In this document: piece by piece, positions 53,572-62,800 of the stretch | How the letters are laid out: each line of letters starts with the position of its first letter | Numbering within the stretch: position 1 is the first letter of the stretch | DNA from: VRUE01 sp963774555 | Lineage (GTDB): Bacteria > Actinomycetota > Thermoleophilia > Solirubrobacterales > 70-9 | Length of the DNA stretch: 64,000 bases | Direction of reading: 5' to 3' | Assembly (NCBI GenBank): GCA_963774555.1 | Contig: CAVZFL010000002.1 | Span: forward strand, 434,001 to 498,000 | The notes under the pieces: generated by a model | Told to the model about the DNA's origin: nothing | Databases searched by the model: none | The model's input: only the letters and a program-made list of their open reading frames with translations | Translations under genes and position numbers: made by a program

Positions 53572-54456
53572 CTACGTCTCCGTTCCGGCCTGGCCAGGGC
53601 TCGGCGGCCCTCCGTCTGTGCGGACAGGTTCCTCGTCTCTCGGCAAGTCGTTCAGCTCCAGCAAGAGCGCGGTCACCAGCATCAGCGCGCTCAGCGCATT
53701 CACCTGTCTGTACTGCGGCGGCTTCACTCGATGTGCAGATGCGTTGCGATTGAAGTCCGAGCGCTCGGGGCGCCCCGTCACGGGGTTGTAGTCGTCCAGC
53801 ACCTTGCCCAACGCCTGCTGTACCGCCACCCAGCGGAACTCACGGATCGACGCTTCCTTTTCGTTTGCTTCGAGGAATCGCCGCCGGGCCTTGCCGTGAC
53901 TCTTCTCGCCCAGGTGTTCGTGCAATGCGGAGCTGAGGATGCTCGCGCTCAGCGCCTGGGAGGAGGAGAAGAAACCGCTCCGGTATGCCTCCAGCGACTC
54001 CTGTGTCGCCTCGCGCAGGGGCAGCAGGGCAGGCTCCTCGATGCGTCTCAGCAGACGGTCCAAGTCGTAGAGAATCCGCGGCTCGGCATCGAGGAGAATC
54101 TCGCGGCGAACCACGGGGTCGCGGGTCTCGAGGAGCTCCACGATCGTCTCCGCGGGCGGCGTCCAGAGCAGGCTCCATCCGGTTCCCGCCATCAGGTCGA
54201 CCGCCGCGAACACCTGCGGATTCGTGAGCCCTCTCCAGTTCTCGGGCATCGCCGCCTCGAACGCCTCGATGAAGACCGTTGACGCCCTGAGAACGTCGCG
54301 CAGAAGCGCCGGTCCGGTTTCGCGTAGGACCTTGCCCGCGCAGCGCAGCGCGCGCTCGGTCGCCGGGTCCCTCAGCACCCGCTGAACGCGCTCGACGAGG
54401 TCGGTCCGCGAGCGTTCGATCTGCCGCAGATATCTCGCTACCTGATCGAAGTCCAT
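53572..54456 (-). CDS. TIGR02391/Hypoth_Ymh-like protein with R-x4-H motif
   Basis: About 294 residues from the ATG at 54456 (MDFDQVARYLRQIERSRTDL); an upstream ATG would run into the TGGGGCAA repeats. Largely helical. The C-terminal part reads REFRWVAVQQALGKVLDDYN, then SDFNRNASAHRV and NALSALMLVTALLLELNDL, a layout like TIGR02391/Ymh proteins found on mobile elements. RNASAH fits the R-x4-6-H signature of HEPN ribonucleases, so a defence or toxin role is conceivable but unproven. Last gene of element 1, pointing inward. Confidence 0.5.
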   Translation of the reverse strand: MDFDQVARYLRQIERSRTDLVERVQRVLRDPATERALRCAGKVLRETGPALLRDVLRASTVFIEAFEAAMPENWRGLTNPQVFAAVDLMAGTGWSLLWTPPAETIVELLETRDPVVRREILLDAEPRILYDLDRLLRRIEEPALLPLREATQESLEAYRSGFFSSSQALSASILSSALHEHLGEKSHGKARRRFLEANEKEASIREFRWVAVQQALGKVLDDYNPVTGRPERSDFNRNASAHRVKPPQYRQVNALSALMLVTALLLELNDLPRDEEPVRTDGGPPSPGQAGTET

Positions 54457-54493
54457 GGCATCCGGCACTTTGCCAAAGACACAGGGGCTCGCC

Positions 54494-54515
54494 GCATGGG
54501 GCAACAAATGGGGCA
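54494..54515. repeat. Paired TGGGGCAA direct repeats (end of element 1)
   Basis: ATGGGGCAAC occurs twice with 12-nt spacing about 100 bp before tRNA fragment B. Same unit and spacing as the repeats at 50483 and 54731. Confidence 0.5.
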
Positions 54516-54550
54516 ACAGGCCCCACGTATCCCAGCCGATCTCAGCCGAA

Positions 54551-54599
54551 CTCGATTTGCCGGAAACCGCGCTAGAATCGCCTCCACGTATTCCAGCGG
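54551..54599 (+). promoter_or_regulatory. tRNA promoter-like border sequence, copy B
   Basis: A 49-bp stretch (starting CTCGATTTGCCGGAAACC, with a TAGAAT -10-like hexamer) directly before AGCGGGG, which matches the 5' acceptor strand of a tRNA whose 3' strand is CCCCGCT. 35 of 49 positions match the sequence at 59450-59498. It may be the original tRNA promoter or a conserved element end. Confidence 0.45.
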
Positions 54600-54614
54600 G
54601 GCTATGGGGCCGGA

Positions 54615-54657
54615 CTCATAACCCGAAGGTCGCAGGTTCGAATCCCGCCCCCGCTAT
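54615..54657 (+). repeat. tRNA-Met(CAU) 3' half, attachment-site copy B
   Basis: Identical to 50369-50411. Only 13 nt separate a possible 5' acceptor strand (AGCGGGG) from the anticodon loop, and the 5' anticodon strand is CCGGA in place of TCGGG, so this is not a functional tRNA. It marks the junction between two stacked elements. Confidence 0.75.
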
Positions 54658-54666
54658 TTCATAAAA

Positions 54667-54688
54667 GCCCCGCATTTGCGGGGTTTTT
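54667..54688 (+). terminator. Rho-independent terminator after tRNA fragment B
   Basis: Stem CCCCGC/GCGGGG with loop ATTT, followed by TTTTTG. Same position relative to the tRNA fragment as the hairpin after copy A. Confidence 0.8.
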
Positions 54689-54730
54689 GTTTGTCTTGTC
54701 TGACAGACAACAAGGTGCAAAATCGGCTGT

Positions 54731-54750
54731 GGGGCAAGCCCTGGGGCAAG
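54731..54750. repeat. Paired TGGGGCAA direct repeats (start of element 2)
   Basis: GTGGGGCAAG and CTGGGGCAAG spaced as in element 1. The flanking sequence (GGTGCAAAA before, GAGGTC after, then CTCCGGTCCAC) also matches element 1, showing that the two element ends are related. Confidence 0.5.
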
Positions 54751-54887
54751 ATGAGGTCTGAGAGAGTCGTTTTCAGCCGTTTACGCGGCGGCGGCTCCGG
54801 TCCACTGCGACCGCGGAAGACAGCTATCTCCGCAACTAGCTTTTCTTGGATTATCGAGCCCGCCTTCCCTAAGGGCATACTGCCCAC

Positions 54888-57800
54888 ATGGCACATGGAC
54901 CGGGTTTGGCTGGAAGGAAAGACCTCCTGCAGTGGGCGGATACCATCGCCGCTCGGAGCGATCTTCCACGCTTGATCCGTCGTCTCATACTTGAGACTGG
55001 CAAAGGCGTGGTCGAGCTAGGGGTGCCCGCAGGAGAGGGAGTCTCCGTAAGCGGCTGGGACGGAACGGTGCGTGCCTCAGAGGCGACGGCGCACGTGCCA
55101 GATGGTCTATCCCTTTGGGAGATTTCCGCGAATAAGAACGCTGGTACGAAGGCAGACACCGACTACAGCAAGCGCTCGGCTACTCCCGACGAAAGCCCCA
55201 CTAAGGCGTGCACCTACGTAGCGGTATCCCTACGCCCCTGGGTCAAGCGCAGTGAATGGGCGAAGACCAAGGAGAAGCAGAAACGCTGGAGGGCAGTGCG
55301 CGCCTTCGGCGTTGATGACATTGAGACCTGGTTGGAAACCGCGCCGGTTACGCACGCGTGGCTCTCGGAGATCCTTGGCCTAGGTCCGCATGGCCTGCAG
55401 GCGGGGGAGTCCTGGTGGGATTCCTGGTCGAGGGAGACTGACCCAGCAATTACCCCCCAGCTCGTGCTTGCGGGGCGCGATTCCTTCGGCCAGAGCCTTC
55501 GCGACATCTTCTCGTCCCCTCCGGCCGTCACCACCCTGAGCGGGTTGAGCATGGAAGAGATCCAAGCCTGCATCGTGGCGGCGGCTCTGCAGCTAGCCAA
55601 TGACGGAGACAGCCGCCCCTTGTCCCGAATTGCCTTTGTCGATGACGTTGGAACCTGGCGGGCGCTGCAACTTCAAAAGGATCGTCCGTTGGTCCTCGTC
55701 CCTGTAGCGCGGGACGTAATCAAGGGGGCATCAACTAACTCCCCGCATAACGTCATCGTGCCGGTGATCCGAGGAACCCATGCTGATTTTGAGGTTCCAG
55801 CGATCGATGCGACTGCGGTACGTGAGGTACTTGCAGAGGTTGAGTCAATCGACGATGACAGAGCCGATGAACTAGCTCGGCTTGCGCGTCGAAGCCTTGT
55901 TGCCCTTCGGCGGCGGCTGGCGCTCAAGCCCGAGTTGCATTCTCCGCCGTGGGCAGAGGCTCCGGTCGGTCGGGGGGTTCGTGCTCTCCTCTTGGCGAAT
56001 CGGTGGGCAGCAGGCCGCGAGGGAGACGTGGAGATCGTTTCTAGGTTGTCTGGATTGGAGCCGGACGCCTTGCAGGACGCCATTGATGAGCTTGCGGTCG
56101 AAGAAGACCCGCTCATCGTGCAGATGGAGCAGCAAGTGTCGTTGGTCTCTCCCTACGACGCCTGGATTCAGCTACGAGGAGAATTGAAAAAGGCGGACTT
56201 GAAGCGCTTTGAACAGGCAGTTAAGTCGGTCTTCGTAGACGTCGATCCCTCTCTTGCGTTTCCGCCGGAGGAACGGTGGCGCGCGAGCTTCGAAGGAAAG
56301 ACCTCGACCTACTCCGGAACTCTTAAACGGGGCGTGGCTGAGGCTCTACCACTCCTTGCGGTTAATGGAGAGGGGGTAGAGGGAGCCGAAGGCGCTGTGA
56401 TCGCTTCCTACTTGGTCCGGGTCATTCTTGAAGAAGCCAATAAGGACGAGACGGGCTATGTCTGGTCGTCCCTCGCGCCAAACCTTCCTCTCTTGGCGGA
56501 GGCTGCGCCTGACTCCTTTGTAGATGCTGTGCGCGCAGGAGCATCTGGCGATGATCCGCGCCTCTTCAAAATGTTTGCCGATCCCAAGGGCAAGAGCACG
56601 ATGTTCACTGCGGGTTCGCCCCACTGCAATTTGCTGTGGGCATTGGAGACGGTTGCCTGGTCACCAGACCATTTCGGTCAGGTCGTAGACCTCCTTGCTC
56701 GCCTTGACGAAATTGATCCGGGAGGGGAATTGTCAAATCGACCGGCTGCGAGCCTTGCTGCCATCTTTTGTTCCTGGCATCCGGAGAACAGCGCCACGAA
56801 CACCGCGCGCCTGCAAGCCATAGACGGGCTGCGAGAGCGTCACGGCAAAACCGCTTGGCCGCTAATGCTGTCCATGCTTCCCGAGGGGCACAGCATCCAC
56901 TCGCCGACTAGCGCGCCGACCTTCCGCGAGTGGAAGCCACCTCAGGAGGGTGTTCTACTGAGCGAGTACTGGGAGCTTGTTCGGGGGGTGGCCACCCGAC
57001 TGATAGACGATGCGGGAAATTCAGCCGAGCGCTGGTCCGAACTGATAGAGCGGGCATCGGACTTGCCGCCAGAGCTTTGGGCCGAAGTCAGAGAGGGTTT
57101 GGCGAAATCTGCTCGGCAGATAGATGGCGAGTCTACGAATCTTTGGAAGTTTCTCCGAGCCTTCATTGCGAAGCATCGGGAGTTCGCAGAGACCGATTGG
57201 GCGCTGTCTCCAGATGACGTCAACCAATTGGAGGCAATCGCCGAAGAAATTGCGCCGAAGGAGGCGGCTCAATTTCGAGCATGGGTCTTCGAAGAACACC
57301 ATCCCGACCTCGGCATAAGGAAGGGCAACGACTATGAAAAGTATGTCGAGGAGCTTGATGCACAACGTGTGGCTGCGGCCGAGCAGATTCAGAGAGAGGG
57401 TGGCCTTGAGGCCCTTCTAAAGGCGGCCGCAGCGTCGCCGGTGCCCGGGGCGGTCGGCTGGGCAGTTGCCGGCGCTCCCTCCGGAACCGTGTACGAGAAA
57501 GACATTTTGAAGCTCTCAGACGGTGCGGAAGGAAGCGAGATCGCCTTCGCGAGCGCCTTCTTTGGCCGTCGCTTCCAAGCGGATGGATGGGAGTTTCTCG
57601 AGGGGCTGGTGGAAACTAAGGGCGTTTCACCGTTGATCTCTGGCCGGTTGCTTCTAACTACGAGTGACTTCCCACGGGCCTGGGAGGAGGCTAAACGCCT
57701 AGGTCAAGACGTTGAGCGGGCGTTTTGGGTGGAGTTCCCGACCACTGGCCTTGGTCCTGACTTCGGCCACGTCCTCTTTGTGGCGCAAAAGCTCCTTGAT

Positions 57801-58682
57801 CACGACCGGGTTATCGATGCGCTGGACATTCTTCAGTTGTACCTACGAAAGGACCAGGAGGACTCTGTCAGAACAGCGAAACTCTTGGCCGAGTGTCTGC
57901 AACGAATGCTGTCTCTGTCGGCGGAGCAACTCGGAACGGGACGATCTGTGTCGGAATGGGAGCTCCAAGAGGTATTCAGCCACTTGGAGGAACAGCGTGA
58001 AGCCATTGACCTCAAGCAACTCGCCTCGCTGGAGTGGGCATACCTTCAGGCTCTGGGGCTTGAACCACGTGTGCCCGCTCTGCATGAACAGCTCGCCAAA
58101 GATCCGGATTTCTTCGTTCAGATCATCTCTGCCGTCTACAAAGCGCAGTCAGCCTCGGACGAAGACGCAGCGCCGAGCGAGAATGCCCAGCGAATTGCGG
58201 GGAATGGGTATCGGCTGCTCTCAACTTGGAGGAGCGTTCCAGGCGACGACGGCAACGGCGAGGTCGATGCTGATGCTCTCTTTGACTGGGTCGAGACCAC
58301 GCGGGAGAAGCTTGCCGCAGCTGACCGGCTTAGATCGGGAGAGCTGCAGATCGGCCGTGTGCTTGCGTCAGCACCAGCTGACTCGGACGGGCAGTGGCCA
58401 TGCAAGGCCGTCCGTGATCTCCTGGAGAAGCTCCAGAGCGAGCGGGTCGAGGAAGGGCTTGAGACGCAAGTCTTCAACAGTCGCGGCGTGACAACCCGAG
58501 CACCCGAGGCGGGGGGTGAGCAAGAGCGGGAACTAGCCGCCAAATACTTGGAATGGGCAAAGGCGTTCTGCGATGGCTGGCCGAGAGCCGCAGCGGTCTT
58601 GCGGCACATCGCATCAACTTATGAGCACCAGGCGAAGCGCTTCGATGCAGAGGCAGAGGCGCGCCGCCGGGGGCTGGACTAG
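54888..58682 (+). CDS. Large protein with N-terminal PD-(D/E)XK-like domain, candidate defence protein
   Basis: 1264 residues from the ATG at 54888. Residues 1-165 look like a restriction-endonuclease-like fold: Glu36/Glu43 on the first helix and strand, GWDG with Asp58, then GLSLWEISANKN with Glu78-x-Ser and Lys83/Lys88, and DYSKRS. The end of this domain reads DDIETWLETAPVTHAWLSEI. Residues ~190-360 form an alpha/beta region (LVLAGRDSFGQSLRDIF, IAFVDDVGTWRALQLQKDRP, ARLARRSLVALRRRL) that resembles a degenerate STAND-type ATPase core, but no Walker A loop is visible. The remaining ~900 residues are helical repeats. Codon use is much less GC-biased than the core genome. The overall plan (nuclease, sensor core, helical repeats) beside an attachment site suggests anti-phage defence. 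Confidence 0.6.
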   Translation: MAHGPGLAGRKDLLQWADTIAARSDLPRLIRRLILETGKGVVELGVPAGEGVSVSGWDGTVRASEATAHVPDGLSLWEISANKNAGTKADTDYSKRSATPDESPTKACTYVAVSLRPWVKRSEWAKTKEKQKRWRAVRAFGVDDIETWLETAPVTHAWLSEILGLGPHGLQAGESWWDSWSRETDPAITPQLVLAGRDSFGQSLRDIFSSPPAVTTLSGLSMEEIQACIVAAALQLANDGDSRPLSRIAFVDDVGTWRALQLQKDRPLVLVPVARDVIKGASTNSPHNVIVPVIRGTHADFEVPAIDATAVREVLAEVESIDDDRADELARLARRSLVALRRRLALKPELHSPPWAEAPVGRGVRALLLANRWAAGREGDVEIVSRLSGLEPDALQDAIDELAVEEDPLIVQMEQQVSLVSPYDAWIQLRGELKKADLKRFEQAVKSVFVDVDPSLAFPPEERWRASFEGKTSTYSGTLKRGVAEALPLLAVNGEGVEGAEGAVIASYLVRVILEEANKDETGYVWSSLAPNLPLLAEAAPDSFVDAVRAGASGDDPRLFKMFADPKGKSTMFTAGSPHCNLLWALETVAWSPDHFGQVVDLLARLDEIDPGGELSNRPAASLAAIFCSWHPENSATNTARLQAIDGLRERHGKTAWPLMLSMLPEGHSIHSPTSAPTFREWKPPQEGVLLSEYWELVRGVATRLIDDAGNSAERWSELIERASDLPPELWAEVREGLAKSARQIDGESTNLWKFLRAFIAKHREFAETDWALSPDDVNQLEAIAEEIAPKEAAQFRAWVFEEHHPDLGIRKGNDYEKYVEELDAQRVAAAEQIQREGGLEALLKAAAASPVPGAVGWAVAGAPSGTVYEKDILKLSDGAEGSEIAFASAFFGRRFQADGWEFLEGLVETKGVSPLISGRLLLTTSDFPRAWEEAKRLGQDVERAFWVEFPTTGLGPDFGHVLFVAQKLLDHDRVIDALDILQLYLRKDQEDSVRTAKLLAECLQRMLSLSAEQLGTGRSVSEWELQEVFSHLEEQREAIDLKQLASLEWAYLQALGLEPRVPALHEQLAKDPDFFVQIISAVYKAQSASDEDAAPSENAQRIAGNGYRLLSTWRSVPGDDGNGEVDADALFDWVETTREKLAAADRLRSGELQIGRVLASAPADSDGQWPCKAVRDLLEKLQSERVEEGLETQVFNSRGVTTRAPEAGGEQERELAAKYLEWAKAFCDGWPRAAAVLRHIASTYEHQAKRFDAEAEARRRGLD

Positions 58683-58725
58683 CAAGAACGGTTCAAGCTG
58701 CGCCCCTCGGACTGGCTGGTGTCGG

Positions 58726-59139
58726 TTACCCCGCCTGCACACTCCCAGGCAGGCCCGCGAGGCCCTTTGAGACCAGGTCGCGCTCATCGCAGCTGACCAA
58801 GCGATGTCCGGCGTCGCTGGCGGCGGCTGCGTAGGCGGCGTCGTAAACGGAGATTGTGTGGCACTCGGCAATCTCGGCGGCCTGCGCTAGAAGGGCGTTT
58901 GTCGATGCGACAACGCCGCCATCGTCGGCGAGTCTCTCGATTGCAGCGAGCAACGGTGTCACCGACTCCGGTGCACGCCACGCCCGCACGGCGACATTGG
59001 CGACCTCATAGCGGGCGAGGTCAAGCGTGGCAAGCGTAGCCTCCTCGTCTTCCAGCAAGGCTCGAGCAGGCTCGTGGTGGCGATCCTCTGGATCGAAGGC
59101 CGCGAGCAGGACGCTCGCGTCGAGGAGCAGCGTCGTCAC
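58726..59139 (-). CDS. vapC: VapC-type PIN-domain ribonuclease toxin
   Basis: 137 residues from the ATG at 59139. PIN acidic residues: Asp in TTLLLDASVLLAAF, Glu in LDLARYEVANVAV, Asp in TISVYDAAYAAAA and Asp in LVSCDERDLV. Expected to cleave specific RNAs when free of antitoxin. The ATG overlaps the antitoxin TGA by 3 bp, standard for VapBC. Intact. Part of element 2, convergent with the large protein gene (43-bp gap). Confidence 0.9.
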   Translation of the reverse strand: MTTLLLDASVLLAAFDPEDRHHEPARALLEDEEATLATLDLARYEVANVAVRAWRAPESVTPLLAAIERLADDGGVVASTNALLAQAAEIAECHTISVYDAAYAAAASDAGHRLVSCDERDLVSKGLAGLPGSVQAG

Positions 59140-59363
59140 GGACCGGGCCGCGTTGCCTTCACCAGCTCCGCGGCGCGCCCGCCGTGGGGCGAGGCGTCGC
59201 CGAGCAGTGATCGCATCGCCGCGGCTCGGCTCTCGTGTCGGCAGCGCAGGGCCGCGTCGGCGAACCCCCGCATGACGGCGCTGCGAGTCGTGCCGCCGCG
59301 CTGCGCCTCGGCGTCTACCTCGGCGAGGAGATCGTCTGGAAGGGAGACCATAACCTTTGCCAT
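59136..59363 (-). CDS. vapB: VapB-type ribbon-helix-helix antitoxin
   Basis: 75 residues from the ATG at 59363. The ribbon-helix-helix DNA-binding part reads AKVMVSLPDDLLAEVDAEAQ with RSAVMRGFADAAL. The C-terminus should bind VapC. Immediately upstream lie two GTATACC repeats, a plausible operator. Confidence 0.88.
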   Translation of the reverse strand: MAKVMVSLPDDLLAEVDAEAQRGGTTRSAVMRGFADAALRCRHESRAAAMRSLLGDASPHGGRAAELVKATRPGP

Positions 59364-59370
59364 TGAGTTA

Positions 59371-59387
59371 GTATACCCAGGTATACC
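59371..59387 (-). promoter_or_regulatory. Repeated GTATAC operator in front of vapBC
   Basis: GTATACCCAGGTATACC: two copies of the palindrome GTATAC with 10-bp periodicity, 8 bp before the vapB start. Suits a ribbon-helix-helix dimer pair and would overlap the -10 region. Confidence 0.65.
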
Positions 59388-59449
59388 CACGATTTCACTG
59401 AGGCGAGAAACTGGCAAGGTGTCCACAGACTCCAGGCGACTCCACGTAG

Positions 59450-59498
59450 CTCGATCTCGCGGAAACCGCTCTACAGCGCGCTCCATGTGGTCCAGCCG
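59450..59498 (+). other. Border-like sequence, third copy
   Basis: 49 bp matching 54551-54599 at 35 positions without gaps (CGGAAACCGC and CTCCA...TCCAGC blocks). Here it is not followed by a tRNA fragment. It may mark the far end of element 2 or an older insertion. Confidence 0.4.
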
Positions 59499-59535
59499 AT
59501 TTGGGGGTCGTGTGTCCTGCGTGTACCGTGAGGCC

Positions 59536-59829
59536 ATGGCCGAGCAGAATCGCCGGATCAACGTAATCCTTGAGCCGCATCTGGATTGTTCGCGGATCAC
59601 GGAAATTCTCAACGGTATTCCCGGAGCCAGAGAGCAAGCCGAGGAGTCGATTGAGCAAGGTCGGCGCGGTGAAACGATGTCGCCCCCGAACTGCAGTCCG
59701 TCAAAGATCGGCCTGACGATGACTGGGCAGACGAGCTGCGGGAGTTTCGGGAGAGCATGGATCCCGTGACGGATCCCTGGGACGACTGATCCTCGACACT
59801 TCGATCGCAGGTGCTCTGGCTAGGCCCTT
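59536..59829 (+). pseudogene. Decayed antitoxin/VapC pair
   Basis: An antitoxin-like frame starts at the ATG at 59536 (MAEQNRRINVILEPHLDCSR). It breaks at a CCCCC run near 59684; adding one C restores PELQSVKDRPDDDWADELRE and an acidic end DPVTDPWDD, stop at 59787-59789. Overlapping this stop is LILDTSIAGALARPF, the opening of a PIN toxin with its first Asp, which ends after about 14 codons where the metalloprotease promoter begins. The toxin is truncated, so this is a remnant. Confidence 0.65.
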
Positions 59830-59853
59830 CGGCGGGCATCTACAATTCGTTCG

Positions 59854-62800
59854 TTGCGGAACCTCTTTGTTTTTGTCTGCTTCGTGGGGGCCGTCGTACT
59901 CGGCGTCTGTTCGCCCGCGCCGGCGGCGGTCACGCGCTCGGGCACGCTCCAGGCGACCGTGATCGACAACTTCCGGGCCGGTCATTCGACCACGCGGTAC
60001 ACGCTGAAGTCCGGCGGGGAAGAGACCGTCGTGCGGCCGACCGCGCTGGCGGCGGAACCGGGCGATCGGGTTGTGGTCACGGGAGAGGTGCGGAACGATC
60101 GGCTCGTGGGCGCGGTGAAGGCGACGAGTTCGGCGCAGCCGGCGGCGATCCCGGCGGGGCCGCGCAAGACCGCGGTGCTCCTGATCAACCCCGCGGGCGG
60201 TGGCGCCGGGCCCTGGACGCAGGAATCGGCGCGCTCGGAGGTCTTCACGGGGGTCAACTCCGCCAGTGCCTTCTATAACGAGGAGTCCTACGGCGCGTTC
60301 TCCCTGACCGGCAAGCTGCGCGAAGACGGCGACGTGTTTGGCTGGTTCAACCTCAACACCTCGACCGCCGGCTGCCCGTTCATCGAATGGCAGGACAAGG
60401 CCAAGGAAGCTGCTGCCGACGCCGGGATCGACCTCAGCGGCTACCAGCACCTGATCTACATGATGCCCTTCCTGGGCCTTCAAGGGCCCTGCAAATGGTT
60501 TGGAGTCGCGGGCCTCAACTCGAACTGGGTGATGATCAACGGGGACTGGGGGGTCAAAATCGTCACGCACGAGCTCGGCCACGACTTTGGCCTCCTCCAC
60601 GCCGGCAGCCTGACCTGCACCTCCGGCGGGGTCCGGGTCCAGATCAGCGACGAATGCACCAGCGTCGAATACGGAGACCCCTTCGACACGATGGGCAGCA
60701 CCGCCGCTCGCCACAGCAGCGGCTGGAACCTGGCCAAGCTCGGCATCATCGCCCCGGAAAACGTCGAGACGGTCGAAACCTCTGGCACCTACTCGATGCG
60801 CTCCGCGCTTCACCCCACCGCGGAACCGACGACCCTTCGCATCCCACACGAAAGGGGCTTCGGCGGCGAAGTCACCTCCTGGTACTACCTCGAGGTGAGG
60901 GAGCAGGGCGGCGTCTTCGAAAACGTCAACGACGCGACGATGACGGGGGTGTCGATCCGGATCGCGCCGAACCCGAACCTCGGGCCGGAGACGCTGCTGC
61001 TCGACGCAAACCCCGCCACCGCCACGTTCGACGACGCGCCGCTTGGGGTGGGCCAGACCTTCGACAGCGGCGGGCCGGTGCAGATCAAAACTCTCTCGGC
61101 CGGCACGGGGAAAGCGACCGTGTCGATCAAACTCGACGAACAAGCGCCCACCGCCCCGACCGGCCTCACCGCAACCGGGGGCGTCACTGGCGTACAGCTC
61201 GAATGGGGGGCGAGCACGGACAACCTCGGCGTCGACCACTACCTCGTCTTCCGTGACGGCAGCCTCGTCGACACCCCCACAGGCACCAGCTTCCTGGATT
61301 CCTCCGCCTCGGTCGGCGACCACGAATACGTCGTCTACGCGGAAGACGGATACGGAAACCGCAGCGCTGCATCGAACCCGGCGGTGGCGACGGTCGAACC
61401 CGACGAAGAGCCGCCAACCACCCCCACCGGCCTCACCGCAACCGCGGAGCTGGAAGGCGTGCTGCTGGAATGGGAAGCGAGCAGCGACAACCTCGGCGTC
61501 GAACGCTACCTCGTCTTCCGTAACGGCAAGGAAACCGGGACCGCCTTCAACAACAGCTTCCTCGACCCCCTCGCCCCCGCGGGCGACCTCGAATACGTCC
61601 TCTACGCCGAAGACGCGGCGGGAAACCTTAGCGGCGCATCCGCGCCGGCATCCCTGACGGTTCCCGCGATCTTCGGACCTGTATGTGAAGGGGGCACCTG
61701 TAAAGACGGGGTCCGATACACCGGGACGACGACGGCGTGGACGGTGCCGCCCGGCGTCCAGAAAGCCGACTTCACCGTGGAAGGTGCCCGCGGCGGTGGC
61801 ACCGGCTTCAATTTCGGGGGCAGCGCCGAAGCCACGCTCGGGTCGCTGACACCTGGCGAGGCGGCGACCCTGAGTCTCGGTGGCGCGGGCGAGGCTTACT
61901 CCGAAGGGGGCGAGGGTGGCTTCGGCGGCGGCGGGGACGGCACGCTCGGTGGAGGTGGCGGCGGCTTCAGCTCTCTCACACTCGACTCGACGCTGATGCT
62001 GCTCGCCGGTGGCGGTGGCGGCGCGGGCGCTATCGGAAGCAACCCGATCACCGAAATGCAACCACGCGGTGGCAGCGGCGGATACGGGGGAGCGCTGGGC
62101 GCTGCCGGGAGCAACGGCGGCGCGACCGATGCGCTGGGGGCGACACTGGGCAAAGGGATTGGTGGAGGATCGGGCGGCAACGGCGGGCTAGGCGGCACCG
62201 GAGGTGAAGTGACCGGATCCAGTGCCTGTGGCGGCGGCGCGAGCGCCGGCGGTGACGGAGCGGCCGGGGCCAGCTTCAGCGGCGGTGGCGGTGCCCCCGG
62301 CGCGGGTGGCGGCGGGGGCGGCGGCTACGTCGGCGGCGGCCAGGGCGGCGGTGGCGCCGGCGACGCCTGCGGAAATGCGGCGGGCGCCGGCGGCGGGGGC
62401 GGCGGCTCCAGCTATGCCGCGTCCGGGCTCTCGGCCGTGTTCAGCGGCGGCGTCCGCAGCGGCAACGGACGAGCGTCGATCTCCTACCCGAACCCGGTCA
62501 AAGCCGTGACCCACAAATACACGGCGACGCCGGATCAGGAGCTCGCCGTGGCCGCCGGCTCGGGTGTTCTCTCCGGCGCCACCGCGCCCGCTGGCGTTCA
62601 GTTGGTCGCGAGCCTGGCCAGCCCACCCGCCCACGGCGCCCTGACGATGGCAGACGACGGCTCATTCACCTACACACCCGCTCCCGGCTACTCCGGCGCT
62701 GACTCCTTCACCCACCAGGCCACCGATCCCTCGGGCGATTATGCGACCGCCATAGTAACTGTGAGGGTCGCGGCGCCGCCCTCGGCGTCGATATCTACAC

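Noticed and set aside
61880..62420. PE-PGRS-type protein
   Set aside because: The Gly-rich runs resemble PGRS repeats only in composition; there is no PE domain and the protein has metzincin and Fn3 domains.
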